Source: Rossellomorea marisflavi
GTDB lineage: Bacteria > Bacillota > Bacilli > Bacillales > Bacillaceae_B
Assembly (NCBI RefSeq): GCF_001274775.1
Contig: NZ_LGUE01000004.1
Location: 666,163 to 730,162, forward strand
Reading direction: 5' to 3'
Length of the DNA: 64,000 nt
A program made the translations under genes and the position numbers. Shown one piece after another: positions 16,216 through 24,370 of the stretch. Within the stretch, counting starts at the first letter, position 1. The number at the start of each line of letters is the position of its first letter. The notes below the pieces were generated by a model. It saw nothing but the letters and a program-made list of their open reading frames with translations, was not told where the DNA came from and ran no database searches.

Positions 16216-17244
16216 TCAGTAAATCACAACATCCCCGTCCACCTTCAAGCCGACGGTATCCCCGACTTTGACCTGGGGTCTTCCGAGGACGCGGATGGAG
16301 GCGGAAGTCGCCTGACCGTTCTCATCGATGAGAAGTTCGATCAGGGAATCGTGTCCGAAGTAGGTCGTCTTCATGACCTTCGCTTGGATTCCGCTTTCGA
16401 TCGGTCCTACACTGAGCTGTTCCGGACGGATCATGACCGTGACTTGTTCGGCGCAACCGGAAGGCTTATGACATGGCAGCATGCCGAGCGGACAGTCGAC
16501 GCATTCTCCGCTGATCCGTCCATTGAGGAGCACGGCTTCCCCAACGAAGGTGGCCACCTTCAAGTCTTTCGGTTTCGTATAGACGTCATCCGGATTGGCG
16601 ATCTGGACGAGCTCGCCGTCCCTCATGACGGCGATGACATCAGCCATGGAGAACGCTTCTTCCTGGTCATGTGTCACCATGATCGACGTTGCATTCGACT
16701 GTTCAAGGGCGTGCTTGATATCATCCCGGAGCTTGGCGCGAAGCCCCGTGTCCAGTGCGCTGAACGGTTCGTCCAGTAAGATCAGGCTCGGACCGGGAGC
16801 GAGGGCGCGTGCCAGGGCGACACGCTGCTGTTGCCCGCCGGACAGTTCATGGGGCATGCGTTTTTCAAACCCTTGCATACCGACAAGCTCGAGCATATCC
16901 AGTACACGACCCGTTCGCTTCATCTTGCGTGGCAGTCCGAAGGCGACGTTCTGTTCCACCGTCAAATGGGGGAAGAGTGCACCTTCCTGCGGTACATAGC
17001 CGATCTTGCGCTTTTCCGGGGAGAGATAGAGGCGTTCGCCGAAGGCCTTCACGCCGGAGATCTCGATTTCACCCGATGCAGGGATTTCAAATCCTGCGAT
17101 ACTCCGGAGAAGCGTCGTCTTTCCGCACCCGGATGGGCCGAGGACGGCAAGCATCTGTCCCTTCTGCAAGTCAAAGGAGACATTCTCCAATACTTTCACT
17201 CCATCAAAGTTCTTTGATAACTCTTTAATCGCTAAGGCCTTCAT
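16216..17244 (-). CDS. fbpC: ferric iron ABC transporter ATPase, FbpC type
   Basis: A 342-residue ATPase: Walker A GPSGCGKT (36-43), signature LSGGQ (134-138), Walker B LILLDEP (to 160), switch His192, then a C-terminal regulatory TOBE-like domain with VMIRPEQL. Together with the permease and binding protein it forms an importer for ferric iron. Its start overlaps the permease stop by four bases. Odd point: four Cys (248, 251, 258, 264) sit close together in the regulatory domain, spaced C-x2-C-x6-C-x5-C, and could hold iron or an Fe-S cluster. Confidence 0.9.
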   Translation of the reverse strand: MKALAIKELSKNFDGVKVLENVSFDLQKGQMLAVLGPSGCGKTTLLRSIAGFEIPASGEIEISGVKAFGERLYLSPEKRKIGYVPQEGALFPHLTVEQNVAFGLPRKMKRTGRVLDMLELVGMQGFEKRMPHELSGGQQQRVALARALAPGPSLILLDEPFSALDTGLRAKLRDDIKHALEQSNATSIMVTHDQEEAFSMADVIAVMRDGELVQIANPDDVYTKPKDLKVATFVGEAVLLNGRISGECVDCPLGMLPCHKPSGCAEQVTVMIRPEQLSVGPIESGIQAKVMKTTYFGHDSLIELLIDENGQATSASIRVLGRPQVKVGDTVGLKVDGDVVIY

Positions 17245-18809
17245 ACTCTTTCACTCCTCTTACTGGAAAATGATCGCATGGTCAGGATATAGACCGGTAC
17301 GCCCGAGATCAGGATCAGCAGGGCGGCATAAGGGGCAGCGGCGGCAAACTCCGAGTTCGCCGTGTGCTGCCACACCCTGATGGCGAGCGTATCGACACCC
17401 GTTGGACGCAGCAGCAGCGTCGCCGTCAATTCATTCATGATCTTCAAACAAACAAGGGCCATCGCCGCCCCGATCCCCGGTATGATCAGGGGCAGGGTCA
17501 CGGTGAAGAAGACACTCATCGGCCTTTTACCGAGTGATCGTGCAACTTCCTCGACCCGCTCAGGCGCCTGCTCGTACGAGGCCCGGATCGACGACTGGGC
17601 AAGGGGGACGAACAGGATCACATATGCAATGATCAGCAATATCGAGGTCTGATAGATCCCGCTCATATAGCGGATCGCGAAGAACACGAGGGTCAAACCG
17701 ATGACAAGACCCGGCAGGCTGTGGACCACATACGGGACCCGCTCGGCCATGACCGACAGCGGCCCGCGGTGTCGGAGCGACAGCATGACGAGGGGCAGGG
17801 CGATGATCACCGTCACCACGGCCCCTCCCAACCCGTAAGACAAGGTAGTGAACAGATTGCCCACCAATTCAGCAGGCTCAAAGCTTGCCGAGCTTCCGTT
17901 CAACAGCCAATACCCGAGGCGTCCGAGTGGGATCCCGACGGCGAGTACCGTCAACACAAGGAACCCCAGTTGGACGAACGGTGCTGCCAACCCGAGTCTC
18001 ACCTGCTCTCTCGCACGTGAGACACCTCTTCCGACAGACGTATATTTAGCCTTCCCACGGATGTAGAGCTCCACTCCGATGAACACGAGGCAGAGGAACA
18101 GGAGGACCGTCGTCAGCATCGCAGCAGATGCTCCGTTGAAGGCCATCGTGTACTGATCATAGATCGCCGTCGTAAATGTATCGAACCGGAGCAGGGACAG
18201 GGCCCCGAACTCCGCAAGCGTATGGAGGGCAATGAGAAGCGCGCCACCGAACAGGGCAGGTCGCATCTGCGGGAACGTGACGAGCCAGAAGGTTTTCCAC
18301 GGTCCGTACCCTGCTGAGAATGCCACTTCCTCCAGGGAAGGATTCATCCCCCGCAGCGCCGCAGCCACCGGCAAGTGGACAAGGGGATAGCTGTATAGCG
18401 TCAAGACCAGGAAGGCACCGAAGAATCCTTCAAAGATCGGACTCAGGGATACCCAGCTGTAACTTGATACGAAGGCGGGGACAGCAAACGGAATCGTCAC
18501 GAGGACATTCCACACGCGTCTTCCCCATAGATTCGTCCGCTCCGTGCACCATGCCGTGGCAACCCCGATGACCATGGAGGCCACCGTTACCGACACGTCC
18601 AGGAGGAGCGTATTTTTCAGAAGTTCATACACACGGTCGCGGAAGATCAGATTGATCGACGTCTCCCATCCTGCTTCATACGCGCGGAGGACAATGTAGA
18701 GGATGGGAAGGCACGCGACAAAAATAAAGATAAAAACAGGTAAAAGGAGCAACAGCGACGTTCTTTTTCGCTGCGGCTCCTTCTTCCTCCATATGCCGGT
18801 CAGGGGCAT
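17241..18809 (-). CDS. fbpB: ferric iron ABC transporter permease, FbpB type
   Basis: A 522-residue permease made of two fused halves, each with about six helices and the EAA loop that meets the ATPase (EVAFSAGYGPWKTFWLVTFPQMRPAL in the first half and EVARSLGKRPMSVFFTVTLPLIIPG in the second). This double-permease form is typical for FbpB/FutB/ThiP-type importers. The stop overlaps the ATPase start and its start overlaps the binding-protein stop by one base, so all three genes are one operon under Fur. Confidence 0.9.
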   Translation of the reverse strand: MPLTGIWRKKEPQRKRTSLLLLLPVFIFIFVACLPILYIVLRAYEAGWETSINLIFRDRVYELLKNTLLLDVSVTVASMVIGVATAWCTERTNLWGRRVWNVLVTIPFAVPAFVSSYSWVSLSPIFEGFFGAFLVLTLYSYPLVHLPVAAALRGMNPSLEEVAFSAGYGPWKTFWLVTFPQMRPALFGGALLIALHTLAEFGALSLLRFDTFTTAIYDQYTMAFNGASAAMLTTVLLFLCLVFIGVELYIRGKAKYTSVGRGVSRAREQVRLGLAAPFVQLGFLVLTVLAVGIPLGRLGYWLLNGSSASFEPAELVGNLFTTLSYGLGGAVVTVIIALPLVMLSLRHRGPLSVMAERVPYVVHSLPGLVIGLTLVFFAIRYMSGIYQTSILLIIAYVILFVPLAQSSIRASYEQAPERVEEVARSLGKRPMSVFFTVTLPLIIPGIGAAMALVCLKIMNELTATLLLRPTGVDTLAIRVWQHTANSEFAAAAPYAALLILISGVPVYILTMRSFSSKRSERV

Positions 18810-19858
18810 TAGAGCAACCCTACTTCTTGTAGGAGTTCCAATGCCTGCTCACCATCAGAATATTCACCGAGGTCAAGTGCTTCTTTCGGCGGATTCAATT
18901 CTGAGAAAGGCTTCATGTCCTTCGTGTCCACGCTTGAGTTCAATGGATACTGTGAACTTGTATCCGTCAATACCTGCTGTCCTTTTTCTTCCGTTGCAAA
19001 TTCCATGAATTTCTGTGCTTCTTCTTTATGAGAGCTTGACTTGACGATCCCTGCTCCGGATAGGGAGATCATATCCCCGATATCCCCGTTACCGAAGTAA
19101 TAAAGCTTGGAGTTCATCTTGTCTGCGCCTTTTTCTTTGGCTTCATTATCCCAGTAGTAGTTGTTGATGAGGGCTGCGCCTACATCGCCTTTTTCTACTG
19201 CATCAAGGGCGATCTTGTTGTTCTTATATTGCTTGCCGTATTTCTTCAAGCCTTCCAACCATTGTTTCGTTTCGTCTTCACCATAAAGCATGATCATGGC
19301 GGAGATTTGGTTCGTGAACGCACCGCTAGTCGGTACGTAGGCTACTTTATCTTTCCATTCAGGCTTGGCGAAGTCGAATACGGTCTTAGGCAGTTCGCTT
19401 TCTTTCACCACATCCGGATTGTACGCCACTACGCGTGAGCGGGCAAGCAATCCGACCCATGTGCCGTCCGGATCTTCGTATTGGTCGTCCATGTTATCAA
19501 GTGCTTTGGAATCGATCTTCTCAAGAAGTCCCTTCTCGCTCAGCATGACGAGTGGAGCCGTTTCTTCCGTGAAGATGATATCGGCTGGAGACTTGTCCCC
19601 TTCTTCTGCCACCTGATGAGCCAATTCATTGCTGGAACCTTCACGAACATCGACCTTGATGCCGGTTTCCTTCGTGAATTCCTTCGTCAACGCTTCGGTC
19701 ACTTCCGTGTGCTGACCGCTGTAGATGGTCAACGCTTTTTCCTTATCGCCGTCCTTCGCGTTATCGCCGCCGTTCCCACAAGCCGCCAGTGCACCGACGA
19801 CCATGACGGACGCTGCCGCCACTGCTGCCTTCTTCGCATATGTATGAAGCTTCATCAT
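18809..19858 (-). CDS. fbpA: ferric iron-binding lipoprotein, FbpA/FutA type
   Basis: A 349-residue lipoprotein: signal peptide with lipobox LAAC (Cys27), then a two-lobe periplasmic-type binding protein (LTIYSGQHTEVTEALTKEFTKETGI near the start). The adjacent tyrosines Tyr234-Tyr235 in LINNYYWDNE match the iron-binding Tyr pair of the FbpA/FutA family. It captures ferric iron outside the cell and delivers it to the permease. The start follows GAGGAAATC. First gene of the operon, with a Fur box over its promoter. Confidence 0.9.
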   Translation of the reverse strand: MMKLHTYAKKAAVAAASVMVVGALAACGNGGDNAKDGDKEKALTIYSGQHTEVTEALTKEFTKETGIKVDVREGSSNELAHQVAEEGDKSPADIIFTEETAPLVMLSEKGLLEKIDSKALDNMDDQYEDPDGTWVGLLARSRVVAYNPDVVKESELPKTVFDFAKPEWKDKVAYVPTSGAFTNQISAMIMLYGEDETKQWLEGLKKYGKQYKNNKIALDAVEKGDVGAALINNYYWDNEAKEKGADKMNSKLYYFGNGDIGDMISLSGAGIVKSSSHKEEAQKFMEFATEEKGQQVLTDTSSQYPLNSSVDTKDMKPFSELNPPKEALDLGEYSDGEQALELLQEVGLL

Positions 19859-19921
19859 GTTGATTTCCTCCCCAAGACTGAATGGTGTGTCATATATGGT
19901 AGTTCATTTATTAACGATGCA

Positions 19922-19940
19922 AGTGATAATCATTATCACT
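19922..19940. promoter_or_regulatory. Fur box
   Basis: AGTGATAATCATTATCACT is a perfect 19-base palindrome and contains the 7-1-7 Bacillus Fur consensus TGATAAT-N-ATTATCA without mismatch. It lies just downstream of the -10 of the fbp promoter, so Fur with iron would block transcription. Confidence 0.93.
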
Positions 19941-19945
19941 ACCTT

Positions 19946-19974
19946 AGTATAAGCAAGAGGACAAACAACGTCAA
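19946..19974 (-). promoter_or_regulatory. SigA promoter of fbpABC
   Basis: Minus strand TTGACG, 17 bases, TATACT. The Fur box begins five bases after the -10. Confidence 0.8.
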
Positions 19975-20034
19975 TGTCTTTAGTGAAAAAAGTTCTCAAT
20001 TAGCCGAAAATGTGAAAAAAGAATGACGTTTCCA

Positions 20035-20298
20035 TCATTCTTTCACCAGTAAGGACCATATGAAGGATGTCACAAGGCCTGCCATAGATGCTATCAACAC
20101 CATCATGGCAAGGGCACTATACCCCATCCCCTTCCATCCCCCGATCGCAAATCCTACCACCCATCCTGCAGCTGACAGGAAAATCAGGATTAAAAACAAG
20201 ATCAATCCTTCATGGGAGGGGCGCTTTGTATAGCGGAGGACCAGTTGGATTACAACACTTACTACCACGCCCATTATCATCATGGTTTGCGGTGTCAT
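20035..20298 (-). CDS. small integral membrane protein
   Basis: An 87-residue protein with three predicted helices (about residues 3-21, 30-52 and 58-83). GGAGGTGGAG before ATG at 20298 decides the start; the frame is open for 39 codons further upstream but that stretch reads like non-coding sequence. It follows the 54-residue membrane protein gene on the same strand with a 52-base gap and probably shares its transcript. No family recognised. Confidence 0.65.
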   Translation of the reverse strand: MTPQTMMIMGVVVSVVIQLVLRYTKRPSHEGLILFLILIFLSAAGWVVGFAIGGWKGMGYSALAMMVLIASMAGLVTSFIWSLLVKE

Positions 20299-20350
20299 AT
20301 CTCCACCTCCAGCTTTGACCACGGCAAGGAAATGCGTCTCATCGTCTCCA

Positions 20351-20515
20351 TCACCAATCCCGGCCTTCTCCAGACTGATAGTTACTGCTCTCTCCCTTTT
20401 TGGTGGCCGGGTCACTATGACGCGTATGTCGTGTGTTGTTATTCCGCCTTCTCCTATAGTCGATCAAAGCAGCGAACAACAGGATACCGATAATCAAATA
20501 GAGATAAAACATCAT
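20351..20515 (-). CDS. 54-residue single-pass membrane protein
   Basis: A short gene with AAAGGGGG eight bases before ATG. The first 19 residues form one helix; the rest is a polar tail with four Arg in a row, then Thr, His, Ser and Gly-rich sequence. It lies just upstream of the 87-residue membrane protein gene. No family recognised. Confidence 0.55.
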   Translation of the reverse strand: MMFYLYLIIGILLFAALIDYRRRRNNNTRHTRHSDPATKKGESSNYQSGEGRDW

Positions 20516-20599
20516 ACCCGCAACCCCCTTTCTTCTATAGTATTCTCAATCACGGGTCAGATTCCTCCTTTCCCGACGTCCCTTCATAGGCTGAGCCAG

Positions 20600-20635
20600 T
20601 TGACATCCCCTCCATTTGTAACTAATATGGTTACG
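20600..20635 (+). promoter_or_regulatory. ywnA promoter with overlapping operator
   Basis: TTGACA (20600), 17 bases, TAATAT (20623) form a near-ideal SigA promoter. The inverted repeat TGTAAC-N7-GTTACG (20617-20635) covers the -10. The same repeat occurs twice before ywnB, so it is the likely YwnA operator and the gene is autoregulated. Confidence 0.8.
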
Positions 20636-20648
20636 AAGGAGGGAGATC

Positions 20649-21053
20649 ATGATTAACACCCGCTTATCGGTCGCGATTCATATCATGTCTCTAGTGGCCA
20701 TGGATCCGAAGCAATCATCCGATCAGATCGCCCAGAGCGTCACCACGAATCCCGTCGTCATCAGGAGACTATCCGGTGACCTGAAGAAAGCCGGACTATT
20801 GACGTCCCAAGCCGGAGTACCAGGGTTCAACCTGACACGGGACCCCCAAGACATTACCTTGCTTGATATCTATAAAGCCGTGAATATGGAGAAAGAGTTA
20901 TTCTCCATCCACGATAAACCGAACCCGAAATGCCCCGTCGGCAAACGGATCCAGGGTACACTGGATGAAACGTTCAAAAGCGTCCAGACAGCCATGGAAA
21001 ATGAACTGAATGAACAAACGCTGAAGGACATCATGAATCATCTCTTCCAATAA
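20649..21053 (+). CDS. ywnA: Rrf2 family regulator YwnA
   Basis: A 134-residue Rrf2 regulator: winged helix at residues 1-65 (TRLSVAIHIMSLVAM, SSDQIAQSVTTNPVVIRRLSGDLKKAGLL), dimerisation helix at the end. It lacks the three-Cys cluster of Fe-S Rrf2 proteins and keeps one Cys, in PKCPVGKRIQ, as in YwnA and related single-Cys thiol sensors. It would repress itself and ywnB through the TGTAAC-N7-GTTACA sites and respond to a redox or electrophile signal, which is inferred. ywnA-ywnB adjacency is as in B. subtilis. Confidence 0.9.
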   Translation: MINTRLSVAIHIMSLVAMDPKQSSDQIAQSVTTNPVVIRRLSGDLKKAGLLTSQAGVPGFNLTRDPQDITLLDIYKAVNMEKELFSIHDKPNPKCPVGKRIQGTLDETFKSVQTAMENELNEQTLKDIMNHLFQ

Positions 21054-21072
21054 GAGGTGATTTTTTTCATGG

Positions 21073-21105
21073 TTGACAGACTCACCTGTAACATTTATAG
21101 TTACA
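21073..21105 (+). promoter_or_regulatory. ywnB promoter with overlapping operator
   Basis: TTGACA (21073), 17 bases, TATAGT (21096). TGTAAC-N7-GTTACA at 21087-21105 overlaps the -10, with almost the same geometry as the ywnA promoter. Confidence 0.8.
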
Positions 21106-21156
21106 TTTAGAACAACTCATTCACCCTACTCAATCGGGATTTATTATTGAACATCC

Positions 21157-21175
21157 TGTAACAAAAACAGTTACA
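21157..21175 (+). promoter_or_regulatory. second YwnA operator before ywnB
   Basis: TGTAAC-N7-GTTACA, a perfect six-base inverted repeat, 21 bases before the ywnB start. Its centre lies 70 bases from that of the upstream site, so two dimers could bind on nearly the same DNA face or loop. Confidence 0.75.
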
Positions 21176-21196
21176 AACCAATAGGAGGAATAAAAA

Positions 21197-21829
21197 ATGA
21201 ACATCGCCATCATCGGAGCAACAGGAAAAGCAGGATCATTGATTACAGAGGAAGCCATTCAACGGGGCCATGACGTGACCGCCATCGTTCGCAGCGCATC
21301 AAAAGTGAACGCAAACGTAAACATCGTTGAAAAGGATCTCTTTGATCTGACAGGAGAAGACTTGAAAGGATTCGACGTCGTCGTGAACGCCTTCAATGCC
21401 CCCGAAGGAAAAGAGCATCTCCACATTGAAGCTGGCAGGGTTCTTACCAACGCCCTGAAAGACGCTCCGAAAACCAGACTCGTTGTCATCGGCGGAGCCG
21501 GAAGCCTGTTTGTAGACGAAGACAAAACCGTTCAGCTCTTGGAAACACCTGACTTCCCGAAAGCCTATTATGCCACTGCCTACAATGCGAGCCTCAGCCT
21601 CAAAGAGCTGCAAAACACCGAAGGCCTCAACTGGACGTACATCAGCCCAGCAGCCTTCTTCGACCCTGAAGGTCCCAAAACGGGAACCTACCAAACCGGC
21701 AAGGATCACTTCATCGTCAATGCAGAAGGTCAGAGCTACATCAGCTATGCCGACTATACCGTCGCCCTTCTTGACGAAGTCGAAGAGCCGAAGCATATCA
21801 ACGAACGATTTGCCGTTGTATCGAAATAA
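21197..21829 (+). CDS. ywnB: NAD(P)-dependent oxidoreductase YwnB
   Basis: A 210-residue atypical SDR of the NmrA-like type. The dinucleotide motif is IAIIGATGKAGSLI (residues 3-16), followed by VTAIVR and the strand VVVNAFNAP. There is no YxxxK catalytic pair in the usual place, as in YwnB and other flavin-reductase-like members. ATAGGAGGA precedes ATG. It probably deals with quinones or electrophiles sensed by YwnA. Ends in a strong hairpin. Confidence 0.88.
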   Translation: MNIAIIGATGKAGSLITEEAIQRGHDVTAIVRSASKVNANVNIVEKDLFDLTGEDLKGFDVVVNAFNAPEGKEHLHIEAGRVLTNALKDAPKTRLVVIGGAGSLFVDEDKTVQLLETPDFPKAYYATAYNASLSLKELQNTEGLNWTYISPAAFFDPEGPKTGTYQTGKDHFIVNAEGQSYISYADYTVALLDEVEEPKHINERFAVVSK

Positions 21830-21838
21830 GAATAAAAA

Positions 21839-21865
21839 GAAGGCAGGGAGCCGATCCCTGCCTTC
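21839..21865. terminator. strong terminator between ywnB and the next gene
   Basis: Eleven-base stem GAAGGCAGGGA/TCCCTGCCTTC with TTTTA after it on the plus strand and TTTTTATT on the minus strand, so it can serve both convergent genes. Confidence 0.85.
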
Positions 21866-21872
21866 TTTTACT

Positions 21873-22196
21873 TTAGTCTGCCTGTTCTTCGCCAAACACC
21901 CCGATGGTCTTCAGGTTATTCTTTTCTGAAAAGCGATAGCTTACATATGTAACATTATACTGCTCGTCTTTTTGAACCAGATTCCAGACAGACGGGTCTT
22001 TCACGTGAATCGTAAAAAGAATATCCTTATACCCCATGGCATTGTTCACCGTAAGGGTATGCTCTTCCCCATCTGAATTCTTCTCCACGACCTCGACAAC
22101 CATGGTCGTTCTGCTCGGTTCAAACCAATAAAGACCGAGGGCACCAAGCAAGGCAACTCCCACCAGGCTGAAAAGCACTACCTTCCTTTTGTTCAT
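21873..22196 (-). CDS. membrane-anchored hypothetical protein
   Basis: A 107-residue protein with an N-terminal helix (about residues 5-24) and an outer beta-rich domain with VVEVVEKNSDGEEHTLTVNN and a TIHVKDPSVWNLV segment. The layout resembles small YxeA-like or calcium-binding-like envelope proteins, but no family is claimed. ATGGAGGGA before ATG at 22196 decides the start. Confidence 0.65.
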   Translation of the reverse strand: MNKRKVVLFSLVGVALLGALGLYWFEPSRTTMVVEVVEKNSDGEEHTLTVNNAMGYKDILFTIHVKDPSVWNLVQKDEQYNVTYVSYRFSEKNNLKTIGVFGEEQAD

Positions 22197-22371
22197 CAGC
22201 GTCCCTCCATTCACTACTGGGACAACCTACCATAAAGTCTGGAGGATTTCTACAAGCTGATGGAAATTACTGCTTTACCCGCCCTTGAATTTTCTCATAC
22301 TAATCACGCTCTTTTACCAAAATATGTTATAATTAATTTAATCTTACTCCTATGTAAAGGAAGTGACCATA

Positions 22372-22683
22372 ATGGAAACGCAAGTCCCATCACTAAAAAA
22401 GTATGGCACCCTAAGCTGGCTTTCCCTCATCATCGGCGTAACATCCTTCTTCCTCGTGTTCGTCACCCCGACACGGGTAGCCAATACCGGTTCTGCCATT
22501 GGGGATTCCATCACCCTTGGCCTGATGGTCATCGGGAGTATCATCTCGATTGTTGGACTCCTCAAAAAAACGGAGAAAAAAGCTCTCTCCGTCATCGGTT
22601 TATTTCTTTCTCTTTCCTTTATCTTTTACTGGATCCTGATCATCGTACTCTTGGTAACCGGTCAGATTCCTTTTGCACCTTAA
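22372..22683 (+). CDS. small integral membrane protein
   Basis: A 103-residue protein with three predicted helices (about residues 14-33, 45-63 and 72-97). The positive loop LLKKTEKKA sits between helices 2 and 3. AAAGGAAGTG precedes ATG. It converges on the next lipoprotein gene with three bases between stops. No family recognised; the layout resembles small DUF6142- or DUF4190-like proteins only in general terms. Confidence 0.6.
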   Translation: METQVPSLKKYGTLSWLSLIIGVTSFFLVFVTPTRVANTGSAIGDSITLGLMVIGSIISIVGLLKKTEKKALSVIGLFLSLSFIFYWILIIVLLVTGQIPFAP

Positions 22684-22686
22684 GAA

Positions 22687-23577
22687 TCACTGCGTCAGAT
22701 TTTTCATCTCAACCACTTTTCCGTCAGCCCGCTCGACCGTATAGCGGACAGAAGGATTTTGAGGGTAGGACGCATTGCCATTGTATTCCGTGATTTCAAC
22801 ACGATCGCCGTGGCTCACAAACTTGGTGAAACTTCCCCCGGCTCCGCTGATATTGCTGAAATGCAGAAGCATGCTATCACCTGAGGTGCCTTCCTCCACC
22901 ACTTCCCATAGATCACGCTCATAGTTCTCCCAGAAAATATTTTTGGAAACCTCGTTTGCTTTGTTCTTATGAACCAATTCCCACAGGTCCACGGCTTCGT
23001 CCTTACTATCCCAGGCAGCGCCATCTCGCTGGAATTCGATCACCTGGCCATCAGGCACTGTGCCGTCTGCAAAGTACTGATCGAACGAATCGTCCTCTAA
23101 CGTCAGGGCTTCCAGGGAATCTCCCTCACCTTTCAACAGCAAAGCAGTCATATTGTTATCATCACGTATAATCTTCACCACCGTATAGCCATGGCGATCC
23201 TTATACTTCTCAACCTTATACACATACTCGTACTTTTCGTTCACCGCGAGCTCGCCATTGTTAAAGAACCACTTACTCTTCACTCCATCGTCCTTCCCCT
23301 TTGCCACCCAGGAACCGGAGATGTCGAGGGACGCTTCTTCTACTCCATCAGAAGTGGCTTCCTCGTCTTCACTTTTTTCCTCCTGTTCAGCCGTCGCACT
23401 CTCATCCGATGTGGTTTCTTCATCCTCAGCCTCAACAGGCTCCGACTGTTTCTCGTCCTGTTTTTCGTCCTGCTTTACTTCAGGATTATCCTCGGTCTGA
23501 GCCTTTTCTTCCTTGCCGCAACCCGCTACTACCATGGCAGCAAGGATGGCGGATATCATCCAACTGTAGCTTTTCAT
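22687..23577 (-). CDS. lipoprotein with long acidic linker
   Basis: A 296-residue lipoprotein: signal peptide with lipobox VAGC (Cys about 20), an acidic, low-complexity linker to about residue 88 rich in Glu, Asp, Ser and Thr with a KQDEKQDEKQ repeat, and a C-terminal folded domain of some 205 residues beginning DISGSWVAKGK. The GSW start is common in small lipocalin-like beta domains, a weak hint. Function unknown. A GTG six bases upstream is an alternative start. Confidence 0.7.
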   Translation of the reverse strand: MKSYSWMISAILAAMVVAGCGKEEKAQTEDNPEVKQDEKQDEKQSEPVEAEDEETTSDESATAEQEEKSEDEEATSDGVEEASLDISGSWVAKGKDDGVKSKWFFNNGELAVNEKYEYVYKVEKYKDRHGYTVVKIIRDDNNMTALLLKGEGDSLEALTLEDDSFDQYFADGTVPDGQVIEFQRDGAAWDSKDEAVDLWELVHKNKANEVSKNIFWENYERDLWEVVEEGTSGDSMLLHFSNISGAGGSFTKFVSHGDRVEITEYNGNASYPQNPSVRYTVERADGKVVEMKNLTQ

Positions 23578-23762
23578 ATACACCAATCATCCTTTTCATA
23601 TATTCCCATATGGATATTAAATTCCATTTGTCATTATTCGACAGGAATCTCCGAAATCCTTTTTATGGATTTATAAAATTTCATTATGCGTGGCCTGATT
23701 GAGGATTCCGAAATCCATTTCATTTTGCACGGACGCTTCGATCAGTTGTCATTATCTACCCA

Positions 23763-24263
23763 TCACCTCAGCTTAATGGGACTCAAAAACGGATACGATT
23801 TCCCTTGAGCCTTAGAATCCAGATATTCCTTTAACAACTTTTGATAAAACGGATCATTCTCCTGTTTTATTCCCAAGTGTTCATATTCCCAGGCAATCCC
23901 TGTGACAATTGGACCAAAGGGGTTTTTTTCATAATAATATGAGACGTCAAACCTCCCATCAGGTAAAAAACTCATTTGAAAGCATGTCCAAGCGTCACCA
24001 AATTCCGTTTCATACTCCTTTTTAAAGTCACTGATGCAAAATGACAATTCGTCTTCAAACTGTTCATGATATTCCTCGTTCATATCGAATCGTTCAACAA
24101 TGTCAGAACCACTTATCCACTCTTTTGTTTCTTCGGATAGATAGTAGAAAAAGAAAAACTTAAGACCGTCATCTTCTACAAACACTTTCACTTCAGTCCA
24201 TTCCTCCACAATCATCTCCGAAATCATCTGTGCAATCCTTGAATAATAGGTCTCAAGTTTCAA
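23763..24263 (-). CDS. yezG: YezG family immunity protein (DUF600)
   Basis: A 166-residue protein matching the YezG/DUF600 family: YYSRIAQMISEMIVEEWTEVKVF at the start, a central FFFYYL and a late WTCFQMSFLPDGRFDVSYYYE. In B. subtilis YezG is the antitoxin for the LXG nuclease toxin YeeF. No LXG toxin, WXG partner or toxin tip lies near it here, so it is an orphan, perhaps defending against toxins of relatives. A TTG start at 24263 follows GGGGGAG. Confidence 0.75.
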   Translation of the reverse strand: MKLETYYSRIAQMISEMIVEEWTEVKVFVEDDGLKFFFFYYLSEETKEWISGSDIVERFDMNEEYHEQFEDELSFCISDFKKEYETEFGDAWTCFQMSFLPDGRFDVSYYYEKNPFGPIVTGIAWEYEHLGIKQENDPFYQKLLKEYLDSKAQGKSYPFLSPIKLR

Positions 24264-24288
24264 TGCCCCGCTCCCCCTTCTTAAAATG

Positions 24289-24321
24289 AAAGCGAAGAGC
24301 ATCACGGATGCTCTTCGCTTT
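24289..24321. terminator. strong bidirectional terminator
   Basis: Fourteen-base stem AAAGCGAAGAGCAT/ATGCTCTTCGCTTT. It ends the GNAT gene at 24371 and separates it from the YezG gene. Confidence 0.85.
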
Positions 24322-24370
24322 TATCAACTTATAAGTGAAAAGTCTATCATTCACCTGGGACTTCAATGGC

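Noticed and set aside
16351-17228. Several plus-strand frames opposite fbpC
   Set aside because: They mirror the conserved ATPase frame and have no start signals.
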